Below are positions 35,357-43,270 of a stretch of DNA of 64,000 nt, one piece after another. The first letter of the stretch is position 1, and each line of letters begins with the position of its first letter. Where the stretch lies: positions 280,346 to 344,345 of the forward strand of contig NZ_HE978585.1 in the NCBI RefSeq assembly GCF_000311985.1, given 5' to 3'. The translations under genes and the position numbers were made by a program. Source of the DNA: Kallipyga massiliensis ph2. GTDB taxonomy: Bacteria; Bacillota; Clostridia; Tissierellales; Peptoniphilaceae. Below the pieces are notes generated by a model that saw nothing but the letters and a program-made list of their open reading frames with translations, was not told the DNA's origin and ran no database searches.

Positions 35357-37557
35357 GAATCAGCTATTCGAATGTTCGCGGCAAGAAAACAAATACCAGC
35401 TATCCCTTTACTGCAGAGATCAATACGGCAGACGACCTGAAAAAGGTCGCTGCCTTTGATCATGTCTGTGCGATTTACAAGGACGGCTATAACCAGCGCA
35501 AGAAGTTTATCAAAGGTTACCGGAGCAATAAAACGTTTCAAGAATCCGACTGCCTGCCGCTGGACTGTGACAATGTTTCATCCGATCCATTAGCTTCAGA
35601 TATTCCGCCTGCTGAGTGGAAGACTCCGAAAGACGTTCAAACAGCATATCCTGACGTGCGCTTTTTTGTGGTTTATTCCCGAAATAACATGAAGGAAAAG
35701 GACGGAAAAGCCGCGCGTCCCAAGTTTCACATCTACTTTCCTCTGAAAACTTCCATAAGCGATGCGAAGCTATATAACCGCCTTAAGAAAAAAGTGCGGG
35801 CAAGGTTTCCCGCCTTCGATGATGGTGCTCTCGATGCAGCACGTTTCTTCTTCGGTGTTGAGTATCCACAGGTTGAATATTTCGATGGTGCTTTTGACAT
35901 TGATGAATTTATGAGCCGTGCCAATGCCAAGATCACAGAAGGCGCGCGAAACACTACCATGTCCCATTTTGCCGGGCTGGTGCTCAAGAAATATGGCACC
36001 GATGACAATAAAGCGCATGAAGCCTATCTTGAGGAAGCAAAAAAATGCACACCGCCCCTTTCCGAAGAAGAGCTCGCCAGCATCTGGAACAGCGCAGTCG
36101 GTTTTTACAACAGCACCATCAAAGCGGATAAAAACTATATCTCGCCTGCCGAATACAACAGCATGGAATTCGAAGAAAGTCTCATCCCGTCTGACTTTAC
36201 TGATGTCGGACAGGCAAAAGCCTTTCTCGAAGCGGCTACTGACAAGGTCATCTATGTCAAAGGTCTCGGTCTCTATTATTTCACGGGAAAGGTCTGGAAA
36301 GACGATGACCTCTTAGTGCAGAAAGCGCTGCAGGGATTTACCCATAAGCAGCTCTGCCTTGCGTGGAAAATGGTGAACGAAGCGGAAAGCGAAGAGGCAC
36401 AGGAAAAAGCGGAAGCCTTCTACAAGTTTGTCTTAAGCCGCAGGAAATCCTCCAACATCAAGGCAACCATCACCGAACTGAAACCGATGGTGCAAGTCGA
36501 TGTGAAAAGGCTTGATCAAGACGGTTTTCTCTTAAATACACCAGACGGGACAGTGGATCTTCGCACAGGAAAACTGCGGACGCATGATCCGAAGGACTAC
36601 TGCACCAAAATTTGTGCTGTATCACCAAATGACAAAGGTATGGACGAATGGCTCCGGTTCCTTCGTGACTTCACCTGCAAAGACAAGGCTCTCGAAGATT
36701 ACCTGCAGCTGGAATCCGGTGTAGAGTGCATCGGAGAAGTCTTAAATGAGAACCTTGTGATCCAGTACGGTGAGGGCGGAAACGGTAAATCCACCTTCAA
36801 TAACGCCAAGTTCTATGTTTTAGGAGACTACGCCGGTACCATCTCCGCCGAGCTGTTAACCGTAAAGCCGACCAAGAACAAAGGTGCGGAGCTTGCCGAG
36901 ACACACAACAAGAGGCTTATTCTCGCAGCCGAGCTACCCGAAGGGAAAAGGCTCGACTCAGGCTCTTTGAAAAATCTCTCCAGCACAGATCCCATCCATG
37001 CTGAGAAAAAATTTGAAGCACCTTTTAACTTTATCCCGACGCATACGACGGTGCTTTATACCAACCATCTGCCCAAAGTCGGGACCATCGACAAAGGCAC
37101 CTGGGACCGCCTGATCGTTATTCCTCTAAAGGCAAATTTCAGGGGTGCCAAGGGAGAAATTAAGAACTATGCCAAGGTGCTGTCCGAGCGATGCGGCGGG
37201 GCAATCCTCTCGTGGATGATTGCGGGAGCAAAGAAATACATTGATGCCGACTACAAACTTGTCCCACCAAAATGCGTCAAAGATGCCATGAATGCTTACC
37301 GTGAAGAAAACGACTGGATCAGCCATTTCTTAAGTGATTGCTGTGAGGAAGAAAAAACAGCTACCCAAAAAGCGGGTGAGCTTTATGAGAAGTACCGTGA
37401 GCACTGTGATGAGATCGGTGAATACAAAAGAAGCTCTGCTGATTTTAAGCGAGTTCTGATAGCACAAGGTTTTACTTGGCAAAAAACCGCTGAAGGCAAC
37501 ATATGGATAGGGCTTCATCTGAAACAAAACGGTGTTCTTAATGGAGGACGATTCTAA
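35353..37557 (+). CDS. Phage/plasmid primase-helicase (D5/P4 family)
   Basis: A 734-residue protein. The N-terminus (to about 210) is a primase-like region with LDCDNV and FFVVYSRNNMKEKDGKAARPKFHIYFPL, then DGALDAARFFFG (archaeo-eukaryotic primase-like Asp/His residues). The helicase has Walker A IQYGEGGNGKSTF near 475, and ILAAELPEGKRLDSGSLKNLSS and FIPTHTTVLYTNHLPKVG typical of the D5/P4 C-terminal AAA+ type. It starts four bases before the previous stop. It primes and unwinds the phage replication fork. Confidence 0.9.
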   Translation: MRISYSNVRGKKTNTSYPFTAEINTADDLKKVAAFDHVCAIYKDGYNQRKKFIKGYRSNKTFQESDCLPLDCDNVSSDPLASDIPPAEWKTPKDVQTAYPDVRFFVVYSRNNMKEKDGKAARPKFHIYFPLKTSISDAKLYNRLKKKVRARFPAFDDGALDAARFFFGVEYPQVEYFDGAFDIDEFMSRANAKITEGARNTTMSHFAGLVLKKYGTDDNKAHEAYLEEAKKCTPPLSEEELASIWNSAVGFYNSTIKADKNYISPAEYNSMEFEESLIPSDFTDVGQAKAFLEAATDKVIYVKGLGLYYFTGKVWKDDDLLVQKALQGFTHKQLCLAWKMVNEAESEEAQEKAEAFYKFVLSRRKSSNIKATITELKPMVQVDVKRLDQDGFLLNTPDGTVDLRTGKLRTHDPKDYCTKICAVSPNDKGMDEWLRFLRDFTCKDKALEDYLQLESGVECIGEVLNENLVIQYGEGGNGKSTFNNAKFYVLGDYAGTISAELLTVKPTKNKGAELAETHNKRLILAAELPEGKRLDSGSLKNLSSTDPIHAEKKFEAPFNFIPTHTTVLYTNHLPKVGTIDKGTWDRLIVIPLKANFRGAKGEIKNYAKVLSERCGGAILSWMIAGAKKYIDADYKLVPPKCVKDAMNAYREENDWISHFLSDCCEEEKTATQKAGELYEKYREHCDEIGEYKRSSADFKRVLIAQGFTWQKTAEGNIWIGLHLKQNGVLNGGRF

Positions 37558-37819
37558 ATTCAAAAACACGAGAAAACCCAGTTATATCAATAAGTTTCGT
37601 GGTTTTATGGAAGGCAATGGAAGCCATTTATATCTATCGCACAAATAAAAATCAACTCATCTATATGTAGTGATGATTTTGAAAAATATAGATATGTTAC
37701 GTGGCCTCCATCGCCCTCCATACCCATCCCTGATGAAGCAGCAGGAAAAATCGCTCCTTGCCTTGAAATATCAGATTTATCGCCTGACGGCTTACGTGTT
37801 TAACGAAACGGAGAAAGTG
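37558..37819. other. Non-coding gap between primase and VRR-NUC genes
   Basis: Frames are open here (one from 37670 joins the next gene) but there is no credible ribosome binding site. The sequence has ATGGAAGG/CCTCCAT type short inverted repeats and is AT-rich. I see no further gene. Confidence 0.4.
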
Positions 37820-38107
37820 ATGGATGAAAAATCAATCGAACAAAAACTTGTCAAAGCCGCTAAATCCAAAGGTGGATTGTGTTTAAAACTTGTTTGTCCC
37901 GGCTTTGACGGCATGCCGGATCGGCTCGTGCTTCTACCTAACGGCCATATCGGTTTTGTCGAGGTAAAAGCTCCCGGCAAAAAGCCAAGACCGCTCCAGC
38001 TGATACGGCACAGACAACTAAGGGATTTAGGCTTTCTGGTTTTCGTCTTGGGCGACCAAGAGCTGATCGAAGAAATACTCACAAAGATTGGAGGTGATGC
38101 CACATGA
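37820..38107 (+). CDS. VRR-NUC domain nuclease
   Basis: 95 residues from ATG 37820 (GGAGAAAG upstream). The short PD-(D/E)XK fold is complete: SIEQKLVKAAKSKGGLCLKLV, then GMPDRLVLLPNGHIGFVEVKAPGKKPRPLQ, with D in PDR and E-V-K as catalytic residues, and HRQLRDLGF. Phage VRR-NUC proteins are thought to resolve branched DNA. They are often next to SNF2 helicases as here; the stop overlaps the helicase start. Confidence 0.88.
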   Translation: MDEKSIEQKLVKAAKSKGGLCLKLVCPGFDGMPDRLVLLPNGHIGFVEVKAPGKKPRPLQLIRHRQLRDLGFLVFVLGDQELIEEILTKIGGDAT

Positions 38108-39474
38108 AGTTCATAGCCCACGACTACCAGAAATACGCCACCCGCTATATCGAAGAGCACGATGTTTCTGCCATCCTTTTGGATATGGGCTTAGGCAAGA
38201 CGGTCATCAGCCTTAGTGCCATTCTTGACCTTCTCTTTGACCGCTTTGAGGCTCACCGCATTTTAATCGTAGCCCCACTTCGAGTCGCAAGAGAAACGTG
38301 GCCATCCGAGATCAAGAAATGGGATCACCTCTCCATGCTGACTTATGCGGTCGCCGTCGGAACGCCAACAGAGAGAAAAGCCGCGCTTCTTCAGGGCGCA
38401 GACATCACCATCATCAACCGGGAGAACCTCTCCTGGCTCATTGAAGAATCCGGACTTCCTTTTTCCTTTGACACGGTTGTGGTCGATGAACTCTCTTCTT
38501 TCAAGAATCATAAGGCCAAACGCTTCAAGGCTCTCATGAAAGTTCGTCCCAAGATAAAACGCATCGTGGGACTTACAGGTACGCCTGCGGCAAACGGGCT
38601 CATGGATCTTTGGGCGGAGTTCAAGCTCCTCGATATGGGAAAACGGCTCGGACGCTTCATCTCTCACTACCGGGAGCGTTACTTTGTCCCGGACGCTCGA
38701 AACGGGCAGGTCATCTTTTCCTACAAGCCAAAGCCGGAAGCAGAGGCGGCCATCTATCGAGCAATATCAGATATCACCATTTCCATGAAGGCAAAAGACT
38801 TCCTGAAGATGCCCGAGCTTATCAGCGTCACGCACGAAGTCGAAATGACCGACTGTGAATACGCTGACTATGAGAAGCTGAAAAAGGAACTGGTGCTGTC
38901 AGTCAAAGAAGATGAAATCACGGCCGCCAATGCCGCCGTTCTCACCGGAAAGCTCACTCAGATGGCAAACGGTGCGATCTATGCCGATGATGGGAAAGTC
39001 GTTCATCTCCATGATCATAAGCTCGACGCTTTGGAAGACATGGTTGAAGCGGCAAACGGCAAGCCACTTCTTGTCGCCTATAACTTCAAGCACGACCTAA
39101 CGCGTATCGAAGATAGGCTCAAGAAGCTCAAGGTGAACTACCGAAAGCTCGATAAGGCAGACTCCATCCAAGCATGGAATGAAGGCAAGGTCGCTGTCGG
39201 GCTGATTCACCCCGCATCAGCAGGACACGGGCTTAACCTTCAAGCCGGCGGCTCAACGCTTATATGGTTTTCGCTTCCTTGGAGCTTGGAACAATACAGT
39301 CAAACCAACGCAAGGCTCTGGCGGCAAGGGCAAACATCTGCCACCGTAGTGGTTTCTCATATCGTATGTAAGAACACCATTGATGAACATATCCTCACGG
39401 TACTGAAAAACAAAGACAAAACGCAGGCAGCCTTAATTGATGCGGTCAAGGCAACCTTAGGACAACCCAAGTAA
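38104..39474 (+). CDS. SNF2-type DEAD/DEAH helicase
   Basis: A 456-residue protein. Motif I LLDMGLGKTVISL, Ia IVAPLRVARETW, II VVVDELSSFKNHKAKRF (DELS), III GLTGTPAANG, V HGLNLQAGGSTLIWFSLPWSLEQYSQTNARLWRQGQ (V and VI combined) are all present, so an SF2 SNF2-family ATPase. In Bacillota phages this helicase always pairs with a VRR-NUC gene. It starts four bases before the stop of that gene. It likely remodels or translocates on DNA in replication or recombination. Confidence 0.9.
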   Translation: MKFIAHDYQKYATRYIEEHDVSAILLDMGLGKTVISLSAILDLLFDRFEAHRILIVAPLRVARETWPSEIKKWDHLSMLTYAVAVGTPTERKAALLQGADITIINRENLSWLIEESGLPFSFDTVVVDELSSFKNHKAKRFKALMKVRPKIKRIVGLTGTPAANGLMDLWAEFKLLDMGKRLGRFISHYRERYFVPDARNGQVIFSYKPKPEAEAAIYRAISDITISMKAKDFLKMPELISVTHEVEMTDCEYADYEKLKKELVLSVKEDEITAANAAVLTGKLTQMANGAIYADDGKVVHLHDHKLDALEDMVEAANGKPLLVAYNFKHDLTRIEDRLKKLKVNYRKLDKADSIQAWNEGKVAVGLIHPASAGHGLNLQAGGSTLIWFSLPWSLEQYSQTNARLWRQGQTSATVVVSHIVCKNTIDEHILTVLKNKDKTQAALIDAVKATLGQPK

Positions 39475-39545
39475 ATCTAAGACAATCAGAGTCAACCTCC
39501 GTCAATCCGAGGGAAACCATCACTTGTTTTCACGGAGGAATAAAA

Positions 39546-39980
39546 ATGCTGACACCAAAAGAATATCTGCGCCAAGCCTACCGCCTTGACCAGAGAATTA
39601 ATGCAAACATTGAGGAAGTCAAAAATCTGCGGGAGATGTCCGAAAGCGTCTCAGGACTTCGCTACCGGGAGGATCCCATTCAAACCACTCGTTCGATCGA
39701 AGCGCCATTTATCCGCGTGCTGGAAAAAGCGTGGGAGATCGAAGAACGCATTGCTGATGAGCTGTCGATACTTTATGACCTTAAAGAACAGATCAAAGAT
39801 GCGATTGCAACGGTGAAAAATATCGACGAGAGACTCGTGCTTCAGTACCGCTACATGGACGGTATGACATGGGAAGCAATCGGCGAAACACTGCATGCTG
39901 ACCGCACAACAGTCTGGAGATGGCATGGACGTGCCCTGCAGCACTTTAAGATGCCCAAATGTCCGATTGAGCTGGAATAA
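39546..39980 (+). CDS. DUF1492 (ArpU-like) late regulator
   Basis: A 144-residue protein. The N-terminus is helical (EYLRQAYRLDQRINANIEEVKNLREMSESVSG); the C-terminal part NIDERLVLQYRYMDGMTWEAIGETLHADRTTVWRWHGRALQHF is a sigma-70 region 4-like helix-turn-helix. Proteins of this type (ArpU, DUF1492) lie just before the HNH/terminase genes of Gram-positive phages and switch on late transcription. CACGGAGGAAT precedes the start. It could act on the repeated promoter-like motif downstream; this is inference. Confidence 0.82.
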   Translation: MLTPKEYLRQAYRLDQRINANIEEVKNLREMSESVSGLRYREDPIQTTRSIEAPFIRVLEKAWEIEERIADELSILYDLKEQIKDAIATVKNIDERLVLQYRYMDGMTWEAIGETLHADRTTVWRWHGRALQHFKMPKCPIELE

Positions 39981-40058
39981 TGCACGTTTTACAACACTTT
40001 GCAACAACATGCCACGTGCCCTGACGTGGTAATATATAGTCAGGAAAAATATAAGGCG

Positions 40059-40095
40059 AAAGCTCCAAAGGGAGAAATCCCCGAGGAGCTTTTTT
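40059..40095 (+). terminator. Terminator-like hairpin before the HNH gene
   Basis: AAAGCTCC and GGAGCTTTTTT pair at the outside, with GGGA/TCCC inside, and T's follow. Just upstream, CCACGT...ACGTGG (40012-40029) is a separate inverted repeat. Confidence 0.65.
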
Positions 40096-40117
40096 CATGC
40101 CAAAAAGGAGGTGCGGA

Positions 40118-40495
40118 TTGCCAAGAAAACCAAAAAAGCCGTGTTCTTATCCCGGCTGTCCGAATCTCACGGACGGCCGGTTCTGCGAAGAACACGAAAA
40201 GAAATATAACCGTGACTACGAAAAATATAACCGCGACAAAAACACCAAGAGAAAATACGGTCATGCTTGGAAAAGAATCCGGGACCGCTACATTGCGGCG
40301 CATCCTTTATGTGAGGAATGCCTGAAAGAAGGACGTTACACCAAAGCAACAGAGGTGCATCACCGCACTCCACTCTCTTGGGGCGGAACGCACAAGGAAG
40401 ACAACCTTGAAGCGCTTTGTCATGAGTGCCATTCGAGAATCACGGCACTTATGGGAGACCGCTGGCATAACAAAAAGCCGACGAAATACAAATAA
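40118..40495 (+). CDS. HNH endonuclease of the DNA-packaging module
   Basis: 125 residues from TTG 40118, which follows AAAGGAGGTGCGGA; an ATG at 40097 overlaps the terminator-like hairpin and is less likely. CSYPGCPNLTDGRFC is an N-terminal zinc knuckle. CEECLKEGRYTKATEVHHRTPLSWGGTHKEDNLEALCHECHSRIT is a complete HNH with H-H and two Cys pairs. HNH proteins next to terminase genes help make the cos ends in HK97-like phages. A copy of its end is found as a scrap at 17358-17420. Confidence 0.9.
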   Translation: MPRKPKKPCSYPGCPNLTDGRFCEEHEKKYNRDYEKYNRDKNTKRKYGHAWKRIRDRYIAAHPLCEECLKEGRYTKATEVHHRTPLSWGGTHKEDNLEALCHECHSRITALMGDRWHNKKPTKYK

Positions 40496-40505
40496 AAAAT
40501 TCTGT

Positions 40506-40575
40506 GACCCGGGGGCGGGTCGAATCTCTACAGGACTTCCGGTCGGGAACGGTGCGGCAGGGTCGTGTAAAGAAC
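40506..40575 (+). other. Candidate cos (packaging) site
   Basis: Between the HNH and TerS genes lies a GC-rich 70-bp block with GACCCGGGGGCGGGTC (inverted ends GACCC/GGGTC), then CGAATCTCTACAGG and a GGTCGGGAACGGTGCGGCAGGG stretch. Its position matches the cos region of cos-type phages with HNH-terminase pairs. The exact nick positions cannot be seen. The rest, to 40639, is an AT-rich leader. Confidence 0.5.
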
Positions 40576-40639
40576 TTTTAATTCAAACGCCCTATTAAAC
40601 CCAAAGATGATTTTTACGAACCGAAAGGAGGAATACCTC

Positions 40640-41215
40640 GTGGCAAAAGACGGAACCAACCGAGGCGGAAGACGCATCAAAGCAGGTCATAAGCCGGATG
40701 CACTTGCCGACAAAATCAGCAAAGGACAAAAAGCGACACACATTGAGTTCCCGCGTGCGGAATATCCGATCGCAGAACTCTACGGCGAAGACATGACAGA
40801 CGGTGTGGAACTTGAAGGAGCGGATATGCCTGAGCCATCTTCCTACCTTTCTGCTCAACAAAGGGACGGGGAGCCTTTAGGCGCTGACCTAATCTATAAA
40901 GAGACGTGGGAGTGGCTTCAGGCACGCGGCTGCGAAAAGCTCATTAACCGCCGTCTTCTTGAAAGTTACTCGACAGCCTTTGCCCGCTTTATCCAGTGCG
41001 AGCTTGCTATCAGCAAATACGGACTCTTAGGCAAACATCCAACGACCGGTGCTGCCATTGCCAGTCCGTTCGTGCAGCTCTCGCTCAACTTTCAGAAGCA
41101 GGCAAACCTTCTCTGGTATGAAATCTACGACATCGTCAAGCAAAACTGCACGGAAGCCTTCGACGGCGATCCTCAGGATGACCTGATGGAGCGTCTGCTC
41201 CGAGAAAAGAAATGA
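40640..41215 (+). CDS. terS: Phage terminase small subunit, P27 type
   Basis: 191 residues from GTG 40640, after GAAAGGAGGAATACCTC. The P27-family layout is seen: an N-terminal basic stretch (GRRIKAGHKPDALADKISKG), then LIYKETWEWLQARGCEKLINRRLLESYSTAFARFIQCELAISKYGLLGKHPTTGAAIASPFVQLSLNFQKQANLLW. The subunit recognises the packaging site and loads the large subunit. It is separated from TerL by a 6-kb methylation and accessory insert, which is unusual but known in this phage type. Confidence 0.85.
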   Translation: MAKDGTNRGGRRIKAGHKPDALADKISKGQKATHIEFPRAEYPIAELYGEDMTDGVELEGADMPEPSSYLSAQQRDGEPLGADLIYKETWEWLQARGCEKLINRRLLESYSTAFARFIQCELAISKYGLLGKHPTTGAAIASPFVQLSLNFQKQANLLWYEIYDIVKQNCTEAFDGDPQDDLMERLLREKK

Positions 41216-41224
41216 GGTGAAGAA

Positions 41225-42007
41225 ATGTTTGAAAAAGTAAATCCTGCACATCCCGATAAAGTTGCAGACCGCATCGCGGGAGCCATTGTTGACCTTGCTT
41301 ATGCAAGCGAGACAAACCCCAAGATTGCCGTCGAAGTCCTGATCGGTCACGGCATCTGCCATATCATTGCGGAAACAAGCACGCTGATCTCAAAGGCAGA
41401 CCTTGAAAAAACTGTGCGTCGTCTTGCCGGAAATGTAGCTGTAGATATTAAGCTCGTCCCACAAGACATACATTTGGCCAAAAACCAATGCTGGAAGCTG
41501 CGCTGCGGAGATAACGGCATCTTCTTAGGACTTCCCATCACAGAAGAAGAAAATAAACTCTCCGAGATTGCCAAAAGTATCTATGCCATCTATCAGACGG
41601 ACGGCAAATATATATTAGACGGCGAAAAACTCGTCATCTGCCAGTCTCATGTTGAAACGAAAAAGCTCCAAGCGGCCTATCCAAACGCCATCGTCAATCC
41701 TTTAGGCGACTGGACGGGCGGCACGGACGTGGATACCGGAGCGACCAACCGAAAACTCGGATCCGATATGGGAGCTGCTGTCACCGGCGGTGGTCTTCAC
41801 GGAAAAGATCTCTCCAAAGCCGATGTGACCATCAATATCTACGCCCATCTTCTGGCACAGAAAAGCGGAAAACCGATTCATCTTTCCTGCGCCATCGGAG
41901 ACGCGTTTGTTGACGGCAAGCCGTATGCCGAGATGGTAGAAATTGCCCGAGACTACATTCGCGCAGTCGGAGGCTTTGAGAAATTTGCGGAATGGGGGCT
42001 GATTTAG
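41225..42007 (+). CDS. metK: Phage-type S-adenosylmethionine synthetase, shortened
   Basis: 260 residues against about 390 for host MetK. It starts MFEKVNPAHPDKVADRIAGAIVDLAY (the conserved HPDK ATP-binding motif), has GDNGIFLGLPITEEEN, GDWTGGTDVDTGATNRKLGSDMG and GGGLHGKDLSKADVTIN (GGGAFSGKD-like active-site loop, here with LH) and SCAIGDAFVDGKPYAE. The deletion removes much of the central domain. It makes the methyl donor for the two methylases directly downstream. The ATG lies nine bases after the TerS stop. Confidence 0.85.
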   Translation: MFEKVNPAHPDKVADRIAGAIVDLAYASETNPKIAVEVLIGHGICHIIAETSTLISKADLEKTVRRLAGNVAVDIKLVPQDIHLAKNQCWKLRCGDNGIFLGLPITEEENKLSEIAKSIYAIYQTDGKYILDGEKLVICQSHVETKKLQAAYPNAIVNPLGDWTGGTDVDTGATNRKLGSDMGAAVTGGGLHGKDLSKADVTINIYAHLLAQKSGKPIHLSCAIGDAFVDGKPYAEMVEIARDYIRAVGGFEKFAEWGLI

Positions 42008-43270
42008 ATGGATACGACAAAATTTGCTCAAGTTGAAATCGATAAGCTCATTCCCTATGCGAGAAATGCCAGAACACACTCACCGGAGCAGATCGCACAG
42101 CTTCGCGCCTCGCTTCGAGAGTTCGGATTTATCTCACCGGCTGTGATTGACAACAAGTTCAACATCTTAGTCGGACACGGACGTATCGCGGCAGCCCGTG
42201 AGGAAGGATATAAAACCGTCCCGTGCGTCTTTGCCGAAAACTTAACCGATGCACAAAAGCGCGCCTACATCTTGGCAGACAACCGCTTAGCCTTAAATGC
42301 TGGCTGGGATGAGGAAATGCTCTCTGTAGAATTATCTGATCTTGCAGGAGATGCCTTTGACCTCTCCCTTTTAGGTTTTGATGACGAGGAACTCTCTGCT
42401 TTGATGGACATTTCCGAAGATGAAATCACCGAAGATGACTTTGATGTAGACGCAGAGCTTCAAAAGCCTGCCATTACAAAACCCGGCGACATCTGGACGA
42501 TCGGGAGGCACACCGTCATCTGCGGAGACTCAACCGATCCCAAGACATACAAGGCACTGCTCGGCGATACCAAGATGAATCTCGTCTGCACGGACGCACC
42601 GTATTTTGTGAACCTCGAATCCGCGTCCGGAAAGATCAAAAACGATGATCTCACCGATAAAGAAGCTTACGACTTCCTCATGAAGGCTTTTACCTGTTTC
42701 AAAGAAGCAATGGCAAAAGACGCCTCGATCTATGAGTTTTATGCCACATCCAAATCTCGTATTTTTTACGATGCTTTTGATGATGCGGGCTTTAAGCTCG
42801 GAGCCGGCCTTATCTGGCGAAAAGAGCGGGCCCCTCTCATGCGTACCGATTGGAAGTTTAACTTTGAGCCGATCCTGTACGGCTGGCGAAAAGACGGAAA
42901 ACACAAATGGTACGGTGACCAGAAGCAGAAAGCCTGCTTTGATTTTGACTCGGTGAAAAACTCCAAAACCGAAGGCTTCGGGCATCCCTCTTCCAAGCCG
43001 GTGCCTCTCATCGCGCACCTCATCAAGCAGTCCACACAAACCAACGCTCTTGTTTTGGACGGCTTTTTAGGCAGCGCATCGACGCTCATCGCCTGCGAGG
43101 AGCTTGGCCGCATCTGCTATGGGATTGAGCTGGAACCGAAATACATCGATGTGGCCTGTGCTCGTTATGCCGAGCTGAAAGGAACAACGGACGGCATCAT
43201 CTGTCACAGAGACGGCAAAGACACCCCTTATGCCGACCTTCTGAAAGAACGGGAGGCAACTGATGAGTAA
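42008..43270 (+). CDS. ParB-domain and DNA methyltransferase fusion
   Basis: A 420-residue protein. Residues 1-115 are a ParB/Srx-type domain (IDKLIPYARNARTHSPEQIAQLRASLREFGF, LVGHGRIAAAREEGYKTVPCV, AYILADNRLALNAGWD). The second part is an N6/N4 methylase with circular order: motif IV TDAPYFVN near 195, then HPSSKPVPLIAHLIKQ and DGFLGSASTLIACEELGRICYGIELEPKYIDVA (motif I). The catalytic motif is DAPY rather than DPPY. It begins one base after metK ends and overlaps the C5-methylase start by eight bases, so the three form one unit. Confidence 0.88.
   Translation: MDTTKFAQVEIDKLIPYARNARTHSPEQIAQLRASLREFGFISPAVIDNKFNILVGHGRIAAAREEGYKTVPCVFAENLTDAQKRAYILADNRLALNAGWDEEMLSVELSDLAGDAFDLSLLGFDDEELSALMDISEDEITEDDFDVDAELQKPAITKPGDIWTIGRHTVICGDSTDPKTYKALLGDTKMNLVCTDAPYFVNLESASGKIKNDDLTDKEAYDFLMKAFTCFKEAMAKDASIYEFYATSKSRIFYDAFDDAGFKLGAGLIWRKERAPLMRTDWKFNFEPILYGWRKDGKHKWYGDQKQKACFDFDSVKNSKTEGFGHPSSKPVPLIAHLIKQSTQTNALVLDGFLGSASTLIACEELGRICYGIELEPKYIDVACARYAELKGTTDGIICHRDGKDTPYADLLKEREATDE

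Noticed and set aside
37670-37819. Upstream extension of the VRR-NUC gene
   Set aside because: There is no ribosome binding site at 37670 and the extra 50 residues are not conserved-looking; ATG 37820 starts the nuclease fold.
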